Shown in pieces: positions 14,822 to 28,983 of a DNA stretch of 33,152 nt. A program made the position numbers and the translations under genes. The notes below the pieces were generated by a model. That model searched no databases. It saw only the letters and a list, made by a program, of their open reading frames with translations, and had not been told where the DNA came from. The stretch comes from Candidatus Eiseniibacteriota bacterium (GTDB lineage Bacteria; Joyebacterota; Joyebacteria; Joyebacterales; Joyebacteraceae), in contig JAUWCJ010000013.1 in the NCBI GenBank assembly GCA_030609365.1, positions 1-33,152 of the forward strand. Reading direction: 5' to 3'. Numbering within the stretch: position 1 is the stretch's first letter; every line of letters starts with the position of its first letter.

Positions 14822-15820
14822 ATGTGCATCGACTGGAGAAGTCGTTCTCGACGACCGCTGCTGACGGCGGTTCACGTCGTGGCGGCGATGCTGGCAGCCG
14901 CGATCGTCACCGCGGCGCTCCCGGCGCGCACGAGCGAGGCGGCCGTGCCGCGTCCGGTGCACCTGTCGGGGCGAACGTGCTTCGCAAAGGGGTTCCACCT
15001 GCTCGAGGAGCTGCCGGGCACGGGTGAACTGGGCATGAGGGAGCCTGCGGCAGTGGCCATTGACCACAGGGGGAACGTGGTCATCGCGGACACCGGCAAT
15101 CACAGAGTGCTTGTCATCGGGCGCGACGGAACGCTCCTCCAGGAGCTCGGAGGCTACGGTTGGGACGCGGAGCGGCTGGACACTCCAAGCGATGTCTGCG
15201 TCTACCGGGGTTTCTACACTTACGTGCTCGATGAGGGCAATCGCCGGGTGGCTCGCTATGACGTCGAGGGCAACTACCTCGATCTGGTGATCCCGGAGGA
15301 CGGGGCAGGGAGCCCCGTGGCCATCGCGGTCGTGCAGGCCGGAGGACTCCTTCTGGTCGATACCGACACACAGTCCGTGCTGTCCTTCTCTCAGTTCGAC
15401 GAGGCGCTCGAGCCCGTCGGGTGGTTCGGCGTGGACGAAGGGGGACTACTTGCGCCCAGCGACGTGGCAGTCGGCCCCTCGAGGGAGATCGCAGTGGCCG
15501 ACCGCGGCCGGTTCTCCGTCGAGGTCTTCGATGAGTTCGGCGCCCCTCTCTACTCACTCTCGGCTCCCGACACGCTCGATCCCCGGGACGTCGCGTTCGA
15601 CGCGCGCGGGAACGTCCTTGTGGTCGACGCGCGGCACAACCGCGTGCTGGCGTTCCCCGCCGGCGGGGGCCCTCACACAGCGGCGCTCCCGGGCGACACG
15701 GGCTTCAGCCTCACTGCAATCGCACTGGGTACCGCTGGCGAGCTGGCCGTGCTTGATGGCGAGACCGGGCGCGTGCAGCTGATCGAGATTGTCTATGACG
15801 CTGATGCCCCAGGACGCTAG
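14822..15820 (+). CDS. Exported NHL-type beta-propeller protein
   Basis: This protein is about 332 residues long. ATG 14822 was chosen because GGAGA lies 8 bases upstream; GTG 14780 and ATG 14807 are longer alternatives. The N-terminus is arginine-rich, then hydrophobic (LLTAVHVVAAMLAAAIVTAALPARTSEA), so it is probably exported. NHL-like repeats follow, such as MREPAAVAIDHRGNVVIADTG, LDTPSDVCVYRGFYTYVLDEG, LAPSDVAVGPSREIAVADRG and LDPRDVAFDARGNVLVVDARH. These suggest a propeller of five or six blades. No enzyme residues stand out, so a binding or scaffold role is more likely. There is no C-terminal sorting domain. Its 3' end overlaps the next gene, which encodes a large envelope protein, so the two are probably co-expressed. 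Confidence 0.8.
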   Translation: MCIDWRSRSRRPLLTAVHVVAAMLAAAIVTAALPARTSEAAVPRPVHLSGRTCFAKGFHLLEELPGTGELGMREPAAVAIDHRGNVVIADTGNHRVLVIGRDGTLLQELGGYGWDAERLDTPSDVCVYRGFYTYVLDEGNRRVARYDVEGNYLDLVIPEDGAGSPVAIAVVQAGGLLLVDTDTQSVLSFSQFDEALEPVGWFGVDEGGLLAPSDVAVGPSREIAVADRGRFSVEVFDEFGAPLYSLSAPDTLDPRDVAFDARGNVLVVDARHNRVLAFPAGGGPHTAALPGDTGFSLTAIALGTAGELAVLDGETGRVQLIEIVYDADAPGR

Positions 15821-18800
15821 GGTTCAGGGCGGCGTAGCGTGCGCCGCGTGCCTCGTTCGCGGCGGATCGTCGCGGTCGTGGCGCGTGAGTTCCACGGGCG
15901 CGGTCATCGCTGTCCTGCTCGCTCTGTTTCTGCTCACACCGGCGTCACACGCGGGCTCCCTCGTCCGAAGAGGGGGGTTCCGCGAGCTGTCGGTTGAGCC
16001 CGCCGACGCCGCGGCCGGAGTGGAGCTGCCCGACGTGTTCATCATCGCGGGCAGCGACAGCGTCCGGGTCGACGGCGAGGCTCTCACGCGCGGCGTCGAC
16101 TACGAGATCGACTACGATCTCGGAACCGTCGTTGTGATGTCCGCGATCCCGGACGACGGCACTGTGACCATCACCTACCGTTTCATTCCCTTGAACCTGA
16201 AGAAGATCCACCGTCGTGCCCTCCTCGAGTCCCTGGCCGCGCTCCCCCCGGGCTTCGCGGAAGAGGCCCAGCTGCTCGAGCGTCCGGACGAGGCTGAGGT
16301 GCCGCCTCCGCCCTCGCACGGGCTCACCATCGGCGGGGCCAAGACATTCGGCATTACCGTAGGTTCGAACCGTGACCCGAGCCTTGAGCAGTCGCTTCGC
16401 ATGAACATCACGGGGCGCGTAACGCGCGACGTGTCGGTGGCCGCCTACCTGTCCGATCAGAACACGCGGCTGACGCCCGAGGGAGACACGGAGGAGCTCC
16501 GTGCGCTCGACAAGGTGTTGATCGAGATAGAGGGAGAGAACGTCTCGGCCACCATGGGCGACTACGTGCTCGGGATCGAGGGCGGGTCTCTCGCGGACTT
16601 CCGCAGGGACGCGACGGGGGCGATGCTGACCGCCTCTCGCGGCCGCGGCGACATCATGCTCGCCGGGGCGCGCACGGCGGGTCAGTTCAGAACTCTGACG
16701 TTCCTCGGTGTTGACGGAAAGCAGGGCGCCTACTTGCTGACCGACGAGTCGGGCGGGACGGGCGTTTCCGTCGTTGCGGGCAGCGAGCGCGTGTGGGTCG
16801 ACGGAGTCAAGATGGCGCGAGGGCGCGACAACGATTACGTGATCGACTACGCGGGAGGGGCGATCGAATTCACGGAACATCGCCCCATCGTCCGCGAGAA
16901 CGAGATCACGGTGGACTACGAGTTCAGCTCCGGCGACTACCAGCGCGACAGCTACGCCGGCAGGGCCTCGCTGACCAACGCGGGTGGTTCGGATCTGCTC
17001 GGCCTCTCGTTTTTCCGCGAGCTGGACGACACGGGCGCGTCCGCGTCTGCCGCGTTCTCGGCCAAGGAGCTCGCGGTGCTTGCGGCCGCCGGGGACAACC
17101 CGGAGCTGGCGCACGACGACGGTATCGACTCGGTAGGTGTCGGCAACGGCGACTACAGCTTCCTGGCAGAGGGTGTTTTCGAGTACGCGGGACCCGACTC
17201 CGGCGACTACGACCTTCACTTCCAACGAGACGATGGGGGGGACTACGTCTACGAGTACATCGCGGGGCACTACACGTACGCTGGTGAGGGAGAAGGTGAC
17301 TACACCCTCGGCAGGGCCTTGCCGATGCCGACGGACCACGGGCTCGCCGCGGTCGACGGACGGCTCGATCTCGGGCGCGGAGGGTACGTGGAGGCGTCGG
17401 GGGCCGTCTCCGATTTCGACCGCAACACATACTCCTCACTCGATGACGACGACAACCTGGGAAACGCTCAGGTGCTCTCTGCCGCGCTGCCCGCGATCGA
17501 CGTCGGTGCGCTCGACGGGGCGAAACTCGGGTTCTCGCTCGATGCGAGGCGCGTCTCTGGTGGGTTCCGCGGTGTCGGCCGATTTCGCGAGCTGGGCTAC
17601 GAGGAGAGATGGGAGCTTCAAGGACTTGCTGTCCCCAACGGGGAGGCACTGCTCGAGGGCGCGTCCTCGCTGCTGCTGGGTGGCGGAGGACGTGTGGAGC
17701 TGTCGCACGCGTACCTGGCGCGGGACGACGTGCTCGAGTCGACGAAGACGGAGTTCTCCGCCGACGGGCGTCCCACGGAGGGTGGGAGGCTCTGGGGTGC
17801 GGGACGATTCGTGAAGTCGCGCTGGACCGGCGCCGGGGACGAGGTCGACCGGGAACGCACGTTCTACCGCGGAGGTTTCGAACAGAAGGTGGGTCCCGTG
17901 CGGCCTGGCGCCGCTTACGCTCACGACGAGCGCGCGGAGGGAGACCAGGGCGAGCGGTACGACGAGTACGGTGCATCTCTCGAGAGCGCGCGGCCGGGGC
18001 TGGTCTCCTTCGGGGCGTCGTACGCCCGCCGTCTGACCGACAGGACGGACGGTTCGGGATGGGTGAGGGCGTCCAGCACACAGACGCAGGAATACAGGCT
18101 GGGCGCGACCGCGTGGGAGAAGCTGCGCTTCGAGGGCAACGTCGTGCGCCGCGACGTCCAGTTCGAAGAGGGCTTCCTTGACCCCACGTCCCGGTACGAC
18201 CTTGCCGCTGCCCGCCTCGACCACACGTCACTCGGTGGCGGCCTGACCGGACAGGTTCGCTACTCCGTCACGGCGACAGAGGTGGAGGAGAAGGAGAAGT
18301 TCGTAACCGAGGAGGACGGCGTCGAGATAATCCGGATTGTCAGGACCGGGCAGTACCTGCCTGTGACCAGCATAGAGACCAGCACCAAATGGAAGTTCAA
18401 GCCCTCCGCCCGCGGGCGCGGCGGACGGTCGATGCCGGAGCCGACCGCGCTCGGACGATTCCTCTCCAGGCTGACGGTGACGAGCGACCTGAAGCTCCAC
18501 GAGATGACGACGACGGATGCGAAGCAGAGGCTCTATCTGCTGGATCCCGCCGTCATTATGGGTGATGACACGGTTCGCGGTGAGATATCCGGCCGTCACG
18601 TGGCGCGCTACCTGTCCTCAGGCAGTTTTCTCTCTCTGCGTCTTTCGTTCCACACAAAGGACATCCTCGACAGGAGCTACTCGAACGAGAGCACGAAGAG
18701 GAAGGAGCGCTCCGGTACCGCCGATATCAAGGTGACGCGGACCGGCGGTGTCACCTACCGGCTCCAGATTGACGCCGGAAGACGAGAGGTGGAGTCCGAG

Positions 18801-19214
18801 ACCGGCGATAGCTACGACATCGATGAGCGCTCTCTTCTGGGTGAGGCGGGCTTCAGGAGGCTCGGTGGTCTGGAGACGAAGCTGACGGCCTCGGTGGGGC
18901 AGCAGGATGAGGCGCTCGCGGGTGTAGGCGTCATCGTGATCAAGGTCACGCCGAGCGCAACGTACAGACTTGCGGGGCGGGGTACGCTCTCCGCGTCGCT
19001 GACCGGCATCGACGTCGCTGCGTCAGGCGGCTCGTTGGCCGCCCATCCCTATCTGGCGGAGGGGCACCGCACCGGGCAGAGTGCGAACTGGCGGCTCGCC
19101 GGCGACTACAGATTCAACCGGTTCATCACGGGCTCGCTGTCCTATCACGGGGAGGTGAGGCCGGAAGGAGACCCGCTCCACACGATGGACTTCCGGGTCA
19201 ACGCGTTCTTCTAG
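15795..19214 (+). CDS. Large outer-membrane barrel-like protein with SprA-like sequence style
   Basis: This protein is about 1139 residues. The start is uncertain: TTG 15789, ATG 15795, ATG 15804 and an in-frame GTG just before the signal-like TGAVIAVLLALFLLTPASHAG are all possible, and none has a strong ribosome binding site. Two copies of a GxDYxIDYxxG motif are visible (GVDYEIDYDLG near 100-110; NDYVIDYAGG near 347-356). LRMNITGRVTRDVSVAAYLSD, ENVSATMGDYVLGIEGGSL and an FRRDATGAML segment lie between them. The rest is alternating beta-strand sequence ending MDFRVNAFF. The same motif style occurs in SprA, the giant type IX translocon barrel, but SprA is about twice as long, so this is a relative or analogue at best. 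A BamA/TamA-like gene follows 18 bases later, consistent with dedicated assembly of this barrel. Confidence 0.7.
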   Translation: MTLMPQDARVQGGVACAACLVRGGSSRSWRVSSTGAVIAVLLALFLLTPASHAGSLVRRGGFRELSVEPADAAAGVELPDVFIIAGSDSVRVDGEALTRGVDYEIDYDLGTVVVMSAIPDDGTVTITYRFIPLNLKKIHRRALLESLAALPPGFAEEAQLLERPDEAEVPPPPSHGLTIGGAKTFGITVGSNRDPSLEQSLRMNITGRVTRDVSVAAYLSDQNTRLTPEGDTEELRALDKVLIEIEGENVSATMGDYVLGIEGGSLADFRRDATGAMLTASRGRGDIMLAGARTAGQFRTLTFLGVDGKQGAYLLTDESGGTGVSVVAGSERVWVDGVKMARGRDNDYVIDYAGGAIEFTEHRPIVRENEITVDYEFSSGDYQRDSYAGRASLTNAGGSDLLGLSFFRELDDTGASASAAFSAKELAVLAAAGDNPELAHDDGIDSVGVGNGDYSFLAEGVFEYAGPDSGDYDLHFQRDDGGDYVYEYIAGHYTYAGEGEGDYTLGRALPMPTDHGLAAVDGRLDLGRGGYVEASGAVSDFDRNTYSSLDDDDNLGNAQVLSAALPAIDVGALDGAKLGFSLDARRVSGGFRGVGRFRELGYEERWELQGLAVPNGEALLEGASSLLLGGGGRVELSHAYLARDDVLESTKTEFSADGRPTEGGRLWGAGRFVKSRWTGAGDEVDRERTFYRGGFEQKVGPVRPGAAYAHDERAEGDQGERYDEYGASLESARPGLVSFGASYARRLTDRTDGSGWVRASSTQTQEYRLGATAWEKLRFEGNVVRRDVQFEEGFLDPTSRYDLAAARLDHTSLGGGLTGQVRYSVTATEVEEKEKFVTEEDGVEIIRIVRTGQYLPVTSIETSTKWKFKPSARGRGGRSMPEPTALGRFLSRLTVTSDLKLHEMTTTDAKQRLYLLDPAVIMGDDTVRGEISGRHVARYLSSGSFLSLRLSFHTKDILDRSYSNESTKRKERSGTADIKVTRTGGVTYRLQIDAGRREVESETGDSYDIDERSLLGEAGFRRLGGLETKLTASVGQQDEALAGVGVIVIKVTPSATYRLAGRGTLSASLTGIDVAASGGSLAAHPYLAEGHRTGQSANWRLAGDYRFNRFITGSLSYHGEVRPEGDPLHTMDFRVNAFF

Positions 19215-19232
19215 AAGGAGGCGGCAGGTACA

Positions 19233-23097
<3,865 letters not shown>

Positions 23098-23098
23098 C

Positions 23099-24388
23099 AT
23101 GCTTACGATGGAAGAGGCCCGACAGGGCAGGGCCACGGAGGCACTGGCCGCCGTGGCCAGCGATGAGAACATCGCGGTTGAGAAACTGGTGGCGCTGGTC
23201 GCCTCCGGGAAGGCGGCGATCCTACTCAACAACAGAAGCACGCGGAAGCCGATGGGGTTGGGGCCGGGTCTGAGGACGAAGGTCAACGCGAATCTCGGAA
23301 CGTCTTCTGACGCCTCCAGTCTGGATGAGGAACTCGAGAAGGTGGACGCGGCCATAGCCGCAGGTGCGGACGCGATCATGGATCTCTCGACGGGCGGCGA
23401 TCTGGACACGATCCGGCGTGCGGTCCTCGAGCGCTCTACCGTTCCCGTCGGCAGCGTTCCCCTCTACCAGGCGGCAGTGCGTTCCAGGACGGAAGGCAAG
23501 GGCATGGTGCACATGACGGGCGACGACATGCTCGGAGCGGTGGAGGACCACGCCCGCGACGGCATGGACTTCGTCACGGTGCACTGTGGCGTGACGCGCG
23601 AGGTCGCGGAGCACTGCAGACGCGCGCGGAGACTGGCCGACGTTGTCAGCCGGGGCGGGGCGTTCCTGATGGAGTGGATGTCCTACAACAAGCAGGAGAA
23701 CCCGCTCTACGAGCGCTACGATGATCTTCTTGATATCGCGCGCGAGTACGACGTCACGCTGAGTCTGGGTGACGGTCTGAGACCGGGTGCACTGGCGGAC
23801 GCCAACGACCCCGCGCAGATCGCGGAGCTCACGGTCATAGCCGAGCTTGTGTCACGGGCGAGGGAGCGCGACGTTCAGGCGATCGTCGAGGGGCCGGGGC
23901 ACGTGCCGTTGCATCTCGTCGCGTCCTCCGTCGAACTCGAGAAATCACTGTGCGACGGGGCTCCGTTCTACGTTCTTGGCCCCATCGTGACCGATGTCGC
24001 CCCGGGCTACGACCACATCGCGGCGTCCATCGGCGGCGCCGTTGCGGCGGCCGCCGGCGCGGACTTCCTCTGTTACGTGACCCCCGCCGAGCACCTGAGG
24101 CTCCCCGATATCGACGACGTCCGTGAGGGCGTGTACGCGCTTCGGTTGGCCGCGCACGCCGCCGATATCGCCAAGGACGTGGCTGGGGCGCGCGAGTGGG
24201 ACGACGAGCTCTCGAGAGCGCGCAAGGCGCTCAAGTGGGACCGGGTGATCGATCTGTCTCTCAACAGCGACAAGGCGAGGGCCTTCCGCGACGCATCTTC
24301 CCCTGCGGACGAGGAACTCTGCACCATGTGCGGTGAGTTCTGCGCGGTCAGGAAGATGAGCAACGTCCGGGAGGGAGAGGGCGAATGA
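23099..24388 (+). CDS. thiC: ThiC-family radical SAM protein (phosphomethylpyrimidine synthase)
   Basis: ThiC converts aminoimidazole ribotide to the hydroxymethylpyrimidine phosphate of thiamine, using a 4Fe-4S cluster and S-adenosylmethionine. This 429-residue protein is the short form, without the N-terminal extension of the E. coli type. Family signatures include NANLGTSSD, DAIMDLSTGGDLD, TVPVGSVPLYQA, FVTVHCGVT, SLGDGLRPG, VEGPGHVPL and GPIVTDVAPGYDHI. The cluster ligands are C408, C411 and C415 in CTMCGEFC, a CX2CX3C spacing rather than the CX2CX4C of E. coli ThiC. The close relative BzaF makes 5-hydroxybenzimidazole from the same substrate and cannot be ruled out by eye. No other thiamine gene and no room for a TPP riboswitch is present. 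Its stop overlaps the dinG start by four bases. Confidence 0.9.
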   Translation: MLTMEEARQGRATEALAAVASDENIAVEKLVALVASGKAAILLNNRSTRKPMGLGPGLRTKVNANLGTSSDASSLDEELEKVDAAIAAGADAIMDLSTGGDLDTIRRAVLERSTVPVGSVPLYQAAVRSRTEGKGMVHMTGDDMLGAVEDHARDGMDFVTVHCGVTREVAEHCRRARRLADVVSRGGAFLMEWMSYNKQENPLYERYDDLLDIAREYDVTLSLGDGLRPGALADANDPAQIAELTVIAELVSRARERDVQAIVEGPGHVPLHLVASSVELEKSLCDGAPFYVLGPIVTDVAPGYDHIAASIGGAVAAAAGADFLCYVTPAEHLRLPDIDDVREGVYALRLAAHAADIAKDVAGAREWDDELSRARKALKWDRVIDLSLNSDKARAFRDASSPADEELCTMCGEFCAVRKMSNVREGEGE

Positions 24389-27237
24389 CCGGGACCGATT
24401 CCGCTTCCTATCCACGCACGTTCGTCGGACTGGACCTGGAGACCACGGGGGTCGATTCGGGCAGCGATCGAATCATAGAGATCGGGGCCGTCAGGATCGT
24501 GGATGGCGAGGTCGACGACACGTTCGAGGCCTTCGTGAATCCGGGCTGCCCCATACCCACCGACATCGTACACCTGACTGGGATATCCGACAAGGACGTC
24601 GCGGGAGCGCCTTCGATCGATGAAGTGTTGCCGCGCATCATCGAGTTCATCGGCGAAAGTCCCATCGTGGCGCACCACGCTCCGTTCGACGTCGGGTTTC
24701 TCAACAAGGCCGCCGCGGGTCGTCCCGAGCTCATGGTCGGCCGCGGCGGTGTCTTCGACACGCTCCCGCTGACCAGGGCGCTTCTGCCGAGGTTGCCGAA
24801 CCATCGTCTGGTCACGGCGGCGCGCTTCTTCGACATACCCACGGGACGCTCCCACCGCGCGACCGATGATGCCAGAGCGGTGTCCGGTCTCTTCCTCTCT
24901 CTGCTGGGGGTTCTCGACCAGATCGGCGCCAGCGTGCTCGAGCGCATGTATCGTCTCGCGGACAAGGCCACGAAGACGCTCATCGAGGCGGCCCGCGAGC
25001 GCGCCGAGGTCAAACTGGACCCGCTGGCGGTCCCGGACCACGGCGAGAAGGAGGGCGAGCTCCTGCGGTACGACTCGGCGCGCGGGATCGGCGCTCCCAG
25101 AACGGCCGCCGAGGAGATCCGGGAGATAGACCTGGATGAGCTGGAAACGCTGTTCAGCGAGGACGGGCCCGTCGGCCGTGAACTCCCTGACTACGAGGTG
25201 CGGAGGCAGCAGCTTCAGATGCTCCGGGCGGTCGGAGACTCCCTGATGGGAGGCGTTCACCTCGTCGTCGAGGCGGGTACCGGTGTGGGCAAGTCGCTCG
25301 CCTACCTCATTCCAGCCGTCCACTTCGCGGTCTCAAACGGTGAGCGTGTCATCGTATCCACCAACACGAAGAATCTGCAGGAGCAGCTCTTTCTCAGGGA
25401 CATTCCGTTCCTCGAGCGCGTGCTCGACGTGGACTTCTCCGCATCGCTCCTGAAGGGGAGAGGGAACTACATCTGCCAGTCGCGTTGGAGGCAGGTGCTC
25501 GACAAGGGCATCTCGCCGAGCGAGCGCTCCCAGCTGCTACCGGTCGCCCTGTGGGAGCAGGAGACGAACTCCGGCGACATAACTGAGAACGCAGCCTTCA
25601 GACAGCGCGGATACCTGTGGAGCCGGATCTCGGCGGAGGGCGGCCCCTGTCTCGGGCAGAAGTGCCCGATGAGGGACAGTTGCTATCTCCTCAAGGCCCG
25701 CAAGGCGGCGCAGATGGCGCATATCGTTATCGTCAACCACTCGCTTCTCTTCAGCGACACGGAGGCGGACAACAGGATATTGGGCGACTACTCGTACCTC
25801 ATCTGCGATGAGGCGCACAACATGGAGCACGTCGCGACCGAACACCTCGGTAAGCGCGCCAACATCTGGCGTGCGAGGGCGATGCTCGACAATCTCTACA
25901 GGGACGAAGGTGGCGCGAGCGGCGACCTCGCGGAGGTCATCGGTGCGCTGTCGGGTGGCGGTGGGGCGCTCCTCGAGTCCGCGACCGCGGGCGCGGAGCG
26001 TCTCGCGTCCGACGTGGGGGCGGCTTCGGCCGCATCTGAGACCTTTTTCAGCGCGCTCAGGGACAAGCACAAGGACCTGAACGAGGGGCGGGAGGTCGAG
26101 TTCGGGAAGCTCCGGTACCATCGGGACGCGCCCGTGGCGGCCCTGCTCGATGTGGAGCTCCGGACGCTGCTGGCCGCGCTGTCGGTGGTGGCCGAGGGAA
26201 CGGAGACTCTGGCGGATCTCGTCGTCGACACGGAGCTTGAGAGGGCCGACGCGTTCGTACAGAATCTGTCGTTCCACGCGTTGCGCGTGCGTGAGTTCGC
26301 CTCGAATCTCGAGTACGTGGCGGAGGCCGCCGATCCCGACAGCGTTTTCTGGCTGGACGTGCGGACGTTCCGCGATGTCTTCGAGTGCGAGCTGCGCAGC
26401 GCTCCGGTCAGCGTGGCGGAGATGATGGATGACTTCCTCTACTCGCGTGTGGACTCGCTCATCGCGACAAGCGCGACCATGACGGTCGACGGGAGCTTCA
26501 GGTTCGTCATGGAGAGACTCGGGCTGGACCTCATACCTGACTGGAAGGTCCAGACCCTCGACGTGGGCAGTCCCTACGACTACGATGCCCAGTCCCTGGC
26601 GGTCGTGGCCGGCTACCTGCAGCAGCCCTCCTCGCCGGGATTCAATCAGGCGGTCGCCAAGCTGGTCGTCCGGCTGGCGGAGCGTGCCGGGGGCGGAACG
26701 CTGGTGCTGTTCACGGCGCGGTCGGCGCTGGACGCGGTCTTCAAGTCAGTCGTGAACCCGCTGACCGCGAAAGGGAAGCTCGTCCTCGCGCAGGGGCACG
26801 GAGGCGCGGCGTCCGCGCTCCTCGACCAGTTCGCTCGCGAGGTCGATTCGGTGCTGCTTGCGACGAGCAGTTTCTGGGAGGGCGTGGACGTTCCCGGTCG
26901 CTCGCTCGAGCAGCTGGTCATCGTCAAGCTGCCGTTCCCGGTGCCGCGTGATCCCGTGGTCGAAGCGCACTGCGAGCGCTACGAGGCGGACGGCGAGAAC
27001 TCGTTTGCGCGCTACATGATACCCAGGACGGCCGTGCGGCTGAGACAGGGGTTCGGACGGCTGATACGCTCGACAACGGACACGGGCGCTGTTATCTTCC
27101 TGGATAGCAGGCTCGCGACGCGGGCCTACGGCGACAGGCTACTGGAGCAGCTGCCGACGCGTACTATCATAGTTGATTCGGAGGAGGGTCTGATGACCGC
27201 GCTGGCCGGCATCCACGCGGGGCAGTCGGCGGTCTGA
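24385..27237 (+). CDS. dinG: DinG-family helicase fused to an N-terminal DEDDh exonuclease
   Basis: This 950-residue protein has an N-terminal DnaQ-like 3'-5' exonuclease domain (about 10-175). D17 and E19 lie in GLDLETTG, D102 in [10 protein letters not shown], and H157 with D162 in [10 protein letters not shown]. The rest is an XPD/DinG superfamily 2 helicase with Walker [10 protein letters not shown] (K303) and DEAH box D475-H478. Later motifs are [11 protein letters not shown] and [10 protein letters not shown]. Four cysteines, C364, C422, C427 and C433, sit where XPD-type enzymes bind a 4Fe-4S cluster. The last three are spaced 5 and 6 apart, as in E. coli DinG. DinG unwinds 5'-3' and resolves R-loops and replication-blocking structures; the exonuclease could trim the products. 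The ATG overlaps the thiC stop (ATGA). Confidence 0.93.
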   Translation: MTGTDSASYPRTFVGLDLETTGVDSGSDRIIEIGAVRIVDGEVDDTFEAFVNPGCPIPTDIVHLTGISDKDVAGAPSIDEVLPRIIEFIGESPIVAHHAPFDVGFLNKAAAGRPELMVGRGGVFDTLPLTRALLPRLPNHRLVTAARFFDIPTGRSHRATDDARAVSGLFLSLLGVLDQIGASVLERMYRLADKATKTLIEAARERAEVKLDPLAVPDHGEKEGELLRYDSARGIGAPRTAAEEIREIDLDELETLFSEDGPVGRELPDYEVRRQQLQMLRAVGDSLMGGVHLVVEAGTGVGKSLAYLIPAVHFAVSNGERVIVSTNTKNLQEQLFLRDIPFLERVLDVDFSASLLKGRGNYICQSRWRQVLDKGISPSERSQLLPVALWEQETNSGDITENAAFRQRGYLWSRISAEGGPCLGQKCPMRDSCYLLKARKAAQMAHIVIVNHSLLFSDTEADNRILGDYSYLICDEAHNMEHVATEHLGKRANIWRARAMLDNLYRDEGGASGDLAEVIGALSGGGGALLESATAGAERLASDVGAASAASETFFSALRDKHKDLNEGREVEFGKLRYHRDAPVAALLDVELRTLLAALSVVAEGTETLADLVVDTELERADAFVQNLSFHALRVREFASNLEYVAEAADPDSVFWLDVRTFRDVFECELRSAPVSVAEMMDDFLYSRVDSLIATSATMTVDGSFRFVMERLGLDLIPDWKVQTLDVGSPYDYDAQSLAVVAGYLQQPSSPGFNQAVAKLVVRLAERAGGGTLVLFTARSALDAVFKSVVNPLTAKGKLVLAQGHGGAASALLDQFAREVDSVLLATSSFWEGVDVPGRSLEQLVIVKLPFPVPRDPVVEAHCERYEADGENSFARYMIPRTAVRLRQGFGRLIRSTTDTGAVIFLDSRLATRAYGDRLLEQLPTRTIIVDSEEGLMTALAGIHAGQSAV

Positions 27238-27254
27238 ACCCGGAGGTCCAACTG

Positions 27255-28922
27255 ATGGAGAAGAAACTGGCTGGAGCGCGTGAAGTGAGGGCGCCCCGCG
27301 GCAGCGAGCTGTCGTGCAAGGGATGGTTGCAGGAGGCGGCGCTCAGGATGATCTGCAACAACCTCGACCCCGAGGTTGCCGAGATACCGGACGAGCTCGT
27401 GGTCTACGGTGGCACCGGGAAGGCGGCGAGGAACTGGGATGCGTTCGAGGCGATCGTCCGCTCGCTCAAGGAGCTGGAGGCGGACGAGACGCTGCTCGTG
27501 CAGTCGGGTAAGCCCGTCGGTATCTTCCGGACACACACCGACGCTCCCCGGGTCCTCATCGCGAACTCGAATCTGGTCGGGGACTGGGCGACGTGGGACA
27601 AGTTTCGCGAGCTCGAGCGCAAGGGCCTCATCATGTACGGCCAGATGACTGCCGGGAGCTGGATATACATCGGCACGCAGGGCATTCTGCAGGGAACTTA
27701 CGAGACCCTGGCGGAACTCGCCCGACAGCACTTCGGAGGCGATCTCAGCGGCAGGCTCGTCCTGACGGGCGGTATGGGCGGCATGGGTGGTGCGCAGCCG
27801 CTGGCCGTGACGATGAACGGCGGTGTGTGCCTCTGCGTCGAGGTCGACCGCGGGAGAATACAGAAGCGGCTCGACACGGGGTACTGCGACCGGATGACCG
27901 ATGATCTGGATGAGGCGCTCGCGCAGGCGGAGACTGCGAAGGCAGAAGGAAGAGCGCTCTCGATCGGCCTCGTCGGCAACTGCGCCGACGTCCTGCCCGA
28001 GCTCGTAGACCGGGGGTTCACGCCCGACGTGGTGACCGACCAGACGTCGGCTCACGACGCGCTCACCGGGTATGTTCCCAGCGGCATGCCGTACGACGAG
28101 GCGCTCGCGCTCCGCGAGAGCGACCCCGACCGCTACATCGAGTTCTCGATGAAGTCGATGGCGGCGCACGTCGAGGCGATCCTGGAGTTCCAGAAGCGCG
28201 GCGCCGTGGCGTTCGACTACGGGAACAACCTCAGAGGCCAGGCGCAGGAAGCGGGTGTCGAGAACGCGTTCGACTACCCCGGCTTCGTGCCGGCCTACAT
28301 CCGGCCGCTCTTCTGCGAGGGTAAGGGCCCGTTCCGATGGGTGGCGCTGTCGGGTGACCCCGAGGATATCTACAGGACCGACGAGACCGTGCTGCGGCTG
28401 TTTCCCGAGGACGAGGCGCTCAGTCGCTGGATCCGCCTGGCGCGCGAGAAGGTCCACTTCCAGGGGCTCCCGTCGCGGATCTGCTGGCTGGGCTACGGCG
28501 AGCGGGCGCGGTTCGGCCTCGAACTCAACCGGATGGTGGGGGCGGGCGAGCTTTCCGCGCCCATAGTGATCGGGCGGGACCACCTGGACAGCGGGTCGGT
28601 CGCATCGCCGTATCGCGAGACGGAGGGCATGAAGGACGGCAGCGACGCCATAGCGGACTGGCCGGTCCTGAACGCGCTTCTGAACGCGGTCGGCGGCGCC
28701 ACGTGGGTCTCTTTCCATCACGGCGGCGGCGTGGGTATCGGGAAATCGCTGCACGCGGGCATGGTCATCGTGGCCGACGGCACGGAGGAGGCGGCGCGGC
28801 GTCTCGAACGCGTGCTGACGTACGATCCCGGCACGGGGATCATGCGGCATGCCGACGCGGGATACGATACGGCCGTCGAGTGGGCGAAGAAGAACGATAT
28901 CAGGATCCCGATGCTGGATTGA
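27255..28922 (+). CDS. hutU: Urocanate hydratase
   Basis: HutU hydrates urocanate to imidazolonepropionate in histidine breakdown, with NAD+ bound tightly as an electrophile. The 555-residue length is normal. The sequence is strongly family-like throughout: [23 protein letters not shown] near the start, and the NAD loop [10 protein letters not shown] at 172-181. It continues with [25 protein letters not shown] and [17 protein letters not shown]410 in [13 protein letters not shown] corresponds to the active-site cysteine of the Pseudomonas putida enzyme. GGAGGT lies 7 bases before the ATG. The gene begins 17 bases after dinG with no visible promoter, so it may be read through from upstream. 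hutI follows after 61 bases. Confidence 0.97.
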   Translation: MEKKLAGAREVRAPRGSELSCKGWLQEAALRMICNNLDPEVAEIPDELVVYGGTGKAARNWDAFEAIVRSLKELEADETLLVQSGKPVGIFRTHTDAPRVLIANSNLVGDWATWDKFRELERKGLIMYGQMTAGSWIYIGTQGILQGTYETLAELARQHFGGDLSGRLVLTGGMGGMGGAQPLAVTMNGGVCLCVEVDRGRIQKRLDTGYCDRMTDDLDEALAQAETAKAEGRALSIGLVGNCADVLPELVDRGFTPDVVTDQTSAHDALTGYVPSGMPYDEALALRESDPDRYIEFSMKSMAAHVEAILEFQKRGAVAFDYGNNLRGQAQEAGVENAFDYPGFVPAYIRPLFCEGKGPFRWVALSGDPEDIYRTDETVLRLFPEDEALSRWIRLAREKVHFQGLPSRICWLGYGERARFGLELNRMVGAGELSAPIVIGRDHLDSGSVASPYRETEGMKDGSDAIADWPVLNALLNAVGGATWVSFHHGGGVGIGKSLHAGMVIVADGTEEAARRLERVLTYDPGTGIMRHADAGYDTAVEWAKKNDIRIPMLD

Positions 28923-28983
28923 GGACGTCACATCCGGGCGAATTCCATCCCGCCGGAGGCGTCACCAGGGGGCAACGAACCAC

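Noticed and set aside
15795-19214. Calling this gene sprA outright
   Set aside because: Only the motif style matches; the protein is about half the length of known SprA, so the name would claim too much.
27163-27173. Short palindrome ACTATCATAGT before hutU as an operator
   Set aside because: It lies inside the dinG coding sequence about 80 bases before hutU, is short, and has no promoter near it.
27126-28931. Minus-strand open frame of 601 codons opposite hutU
   Set aside because: hutU on the plus strand is unambiguous from end to end; the antisense frame shows no recognisable domain. The same applies to long antisense frames at 2112-3131, 15945-17339 and 19023-20708.
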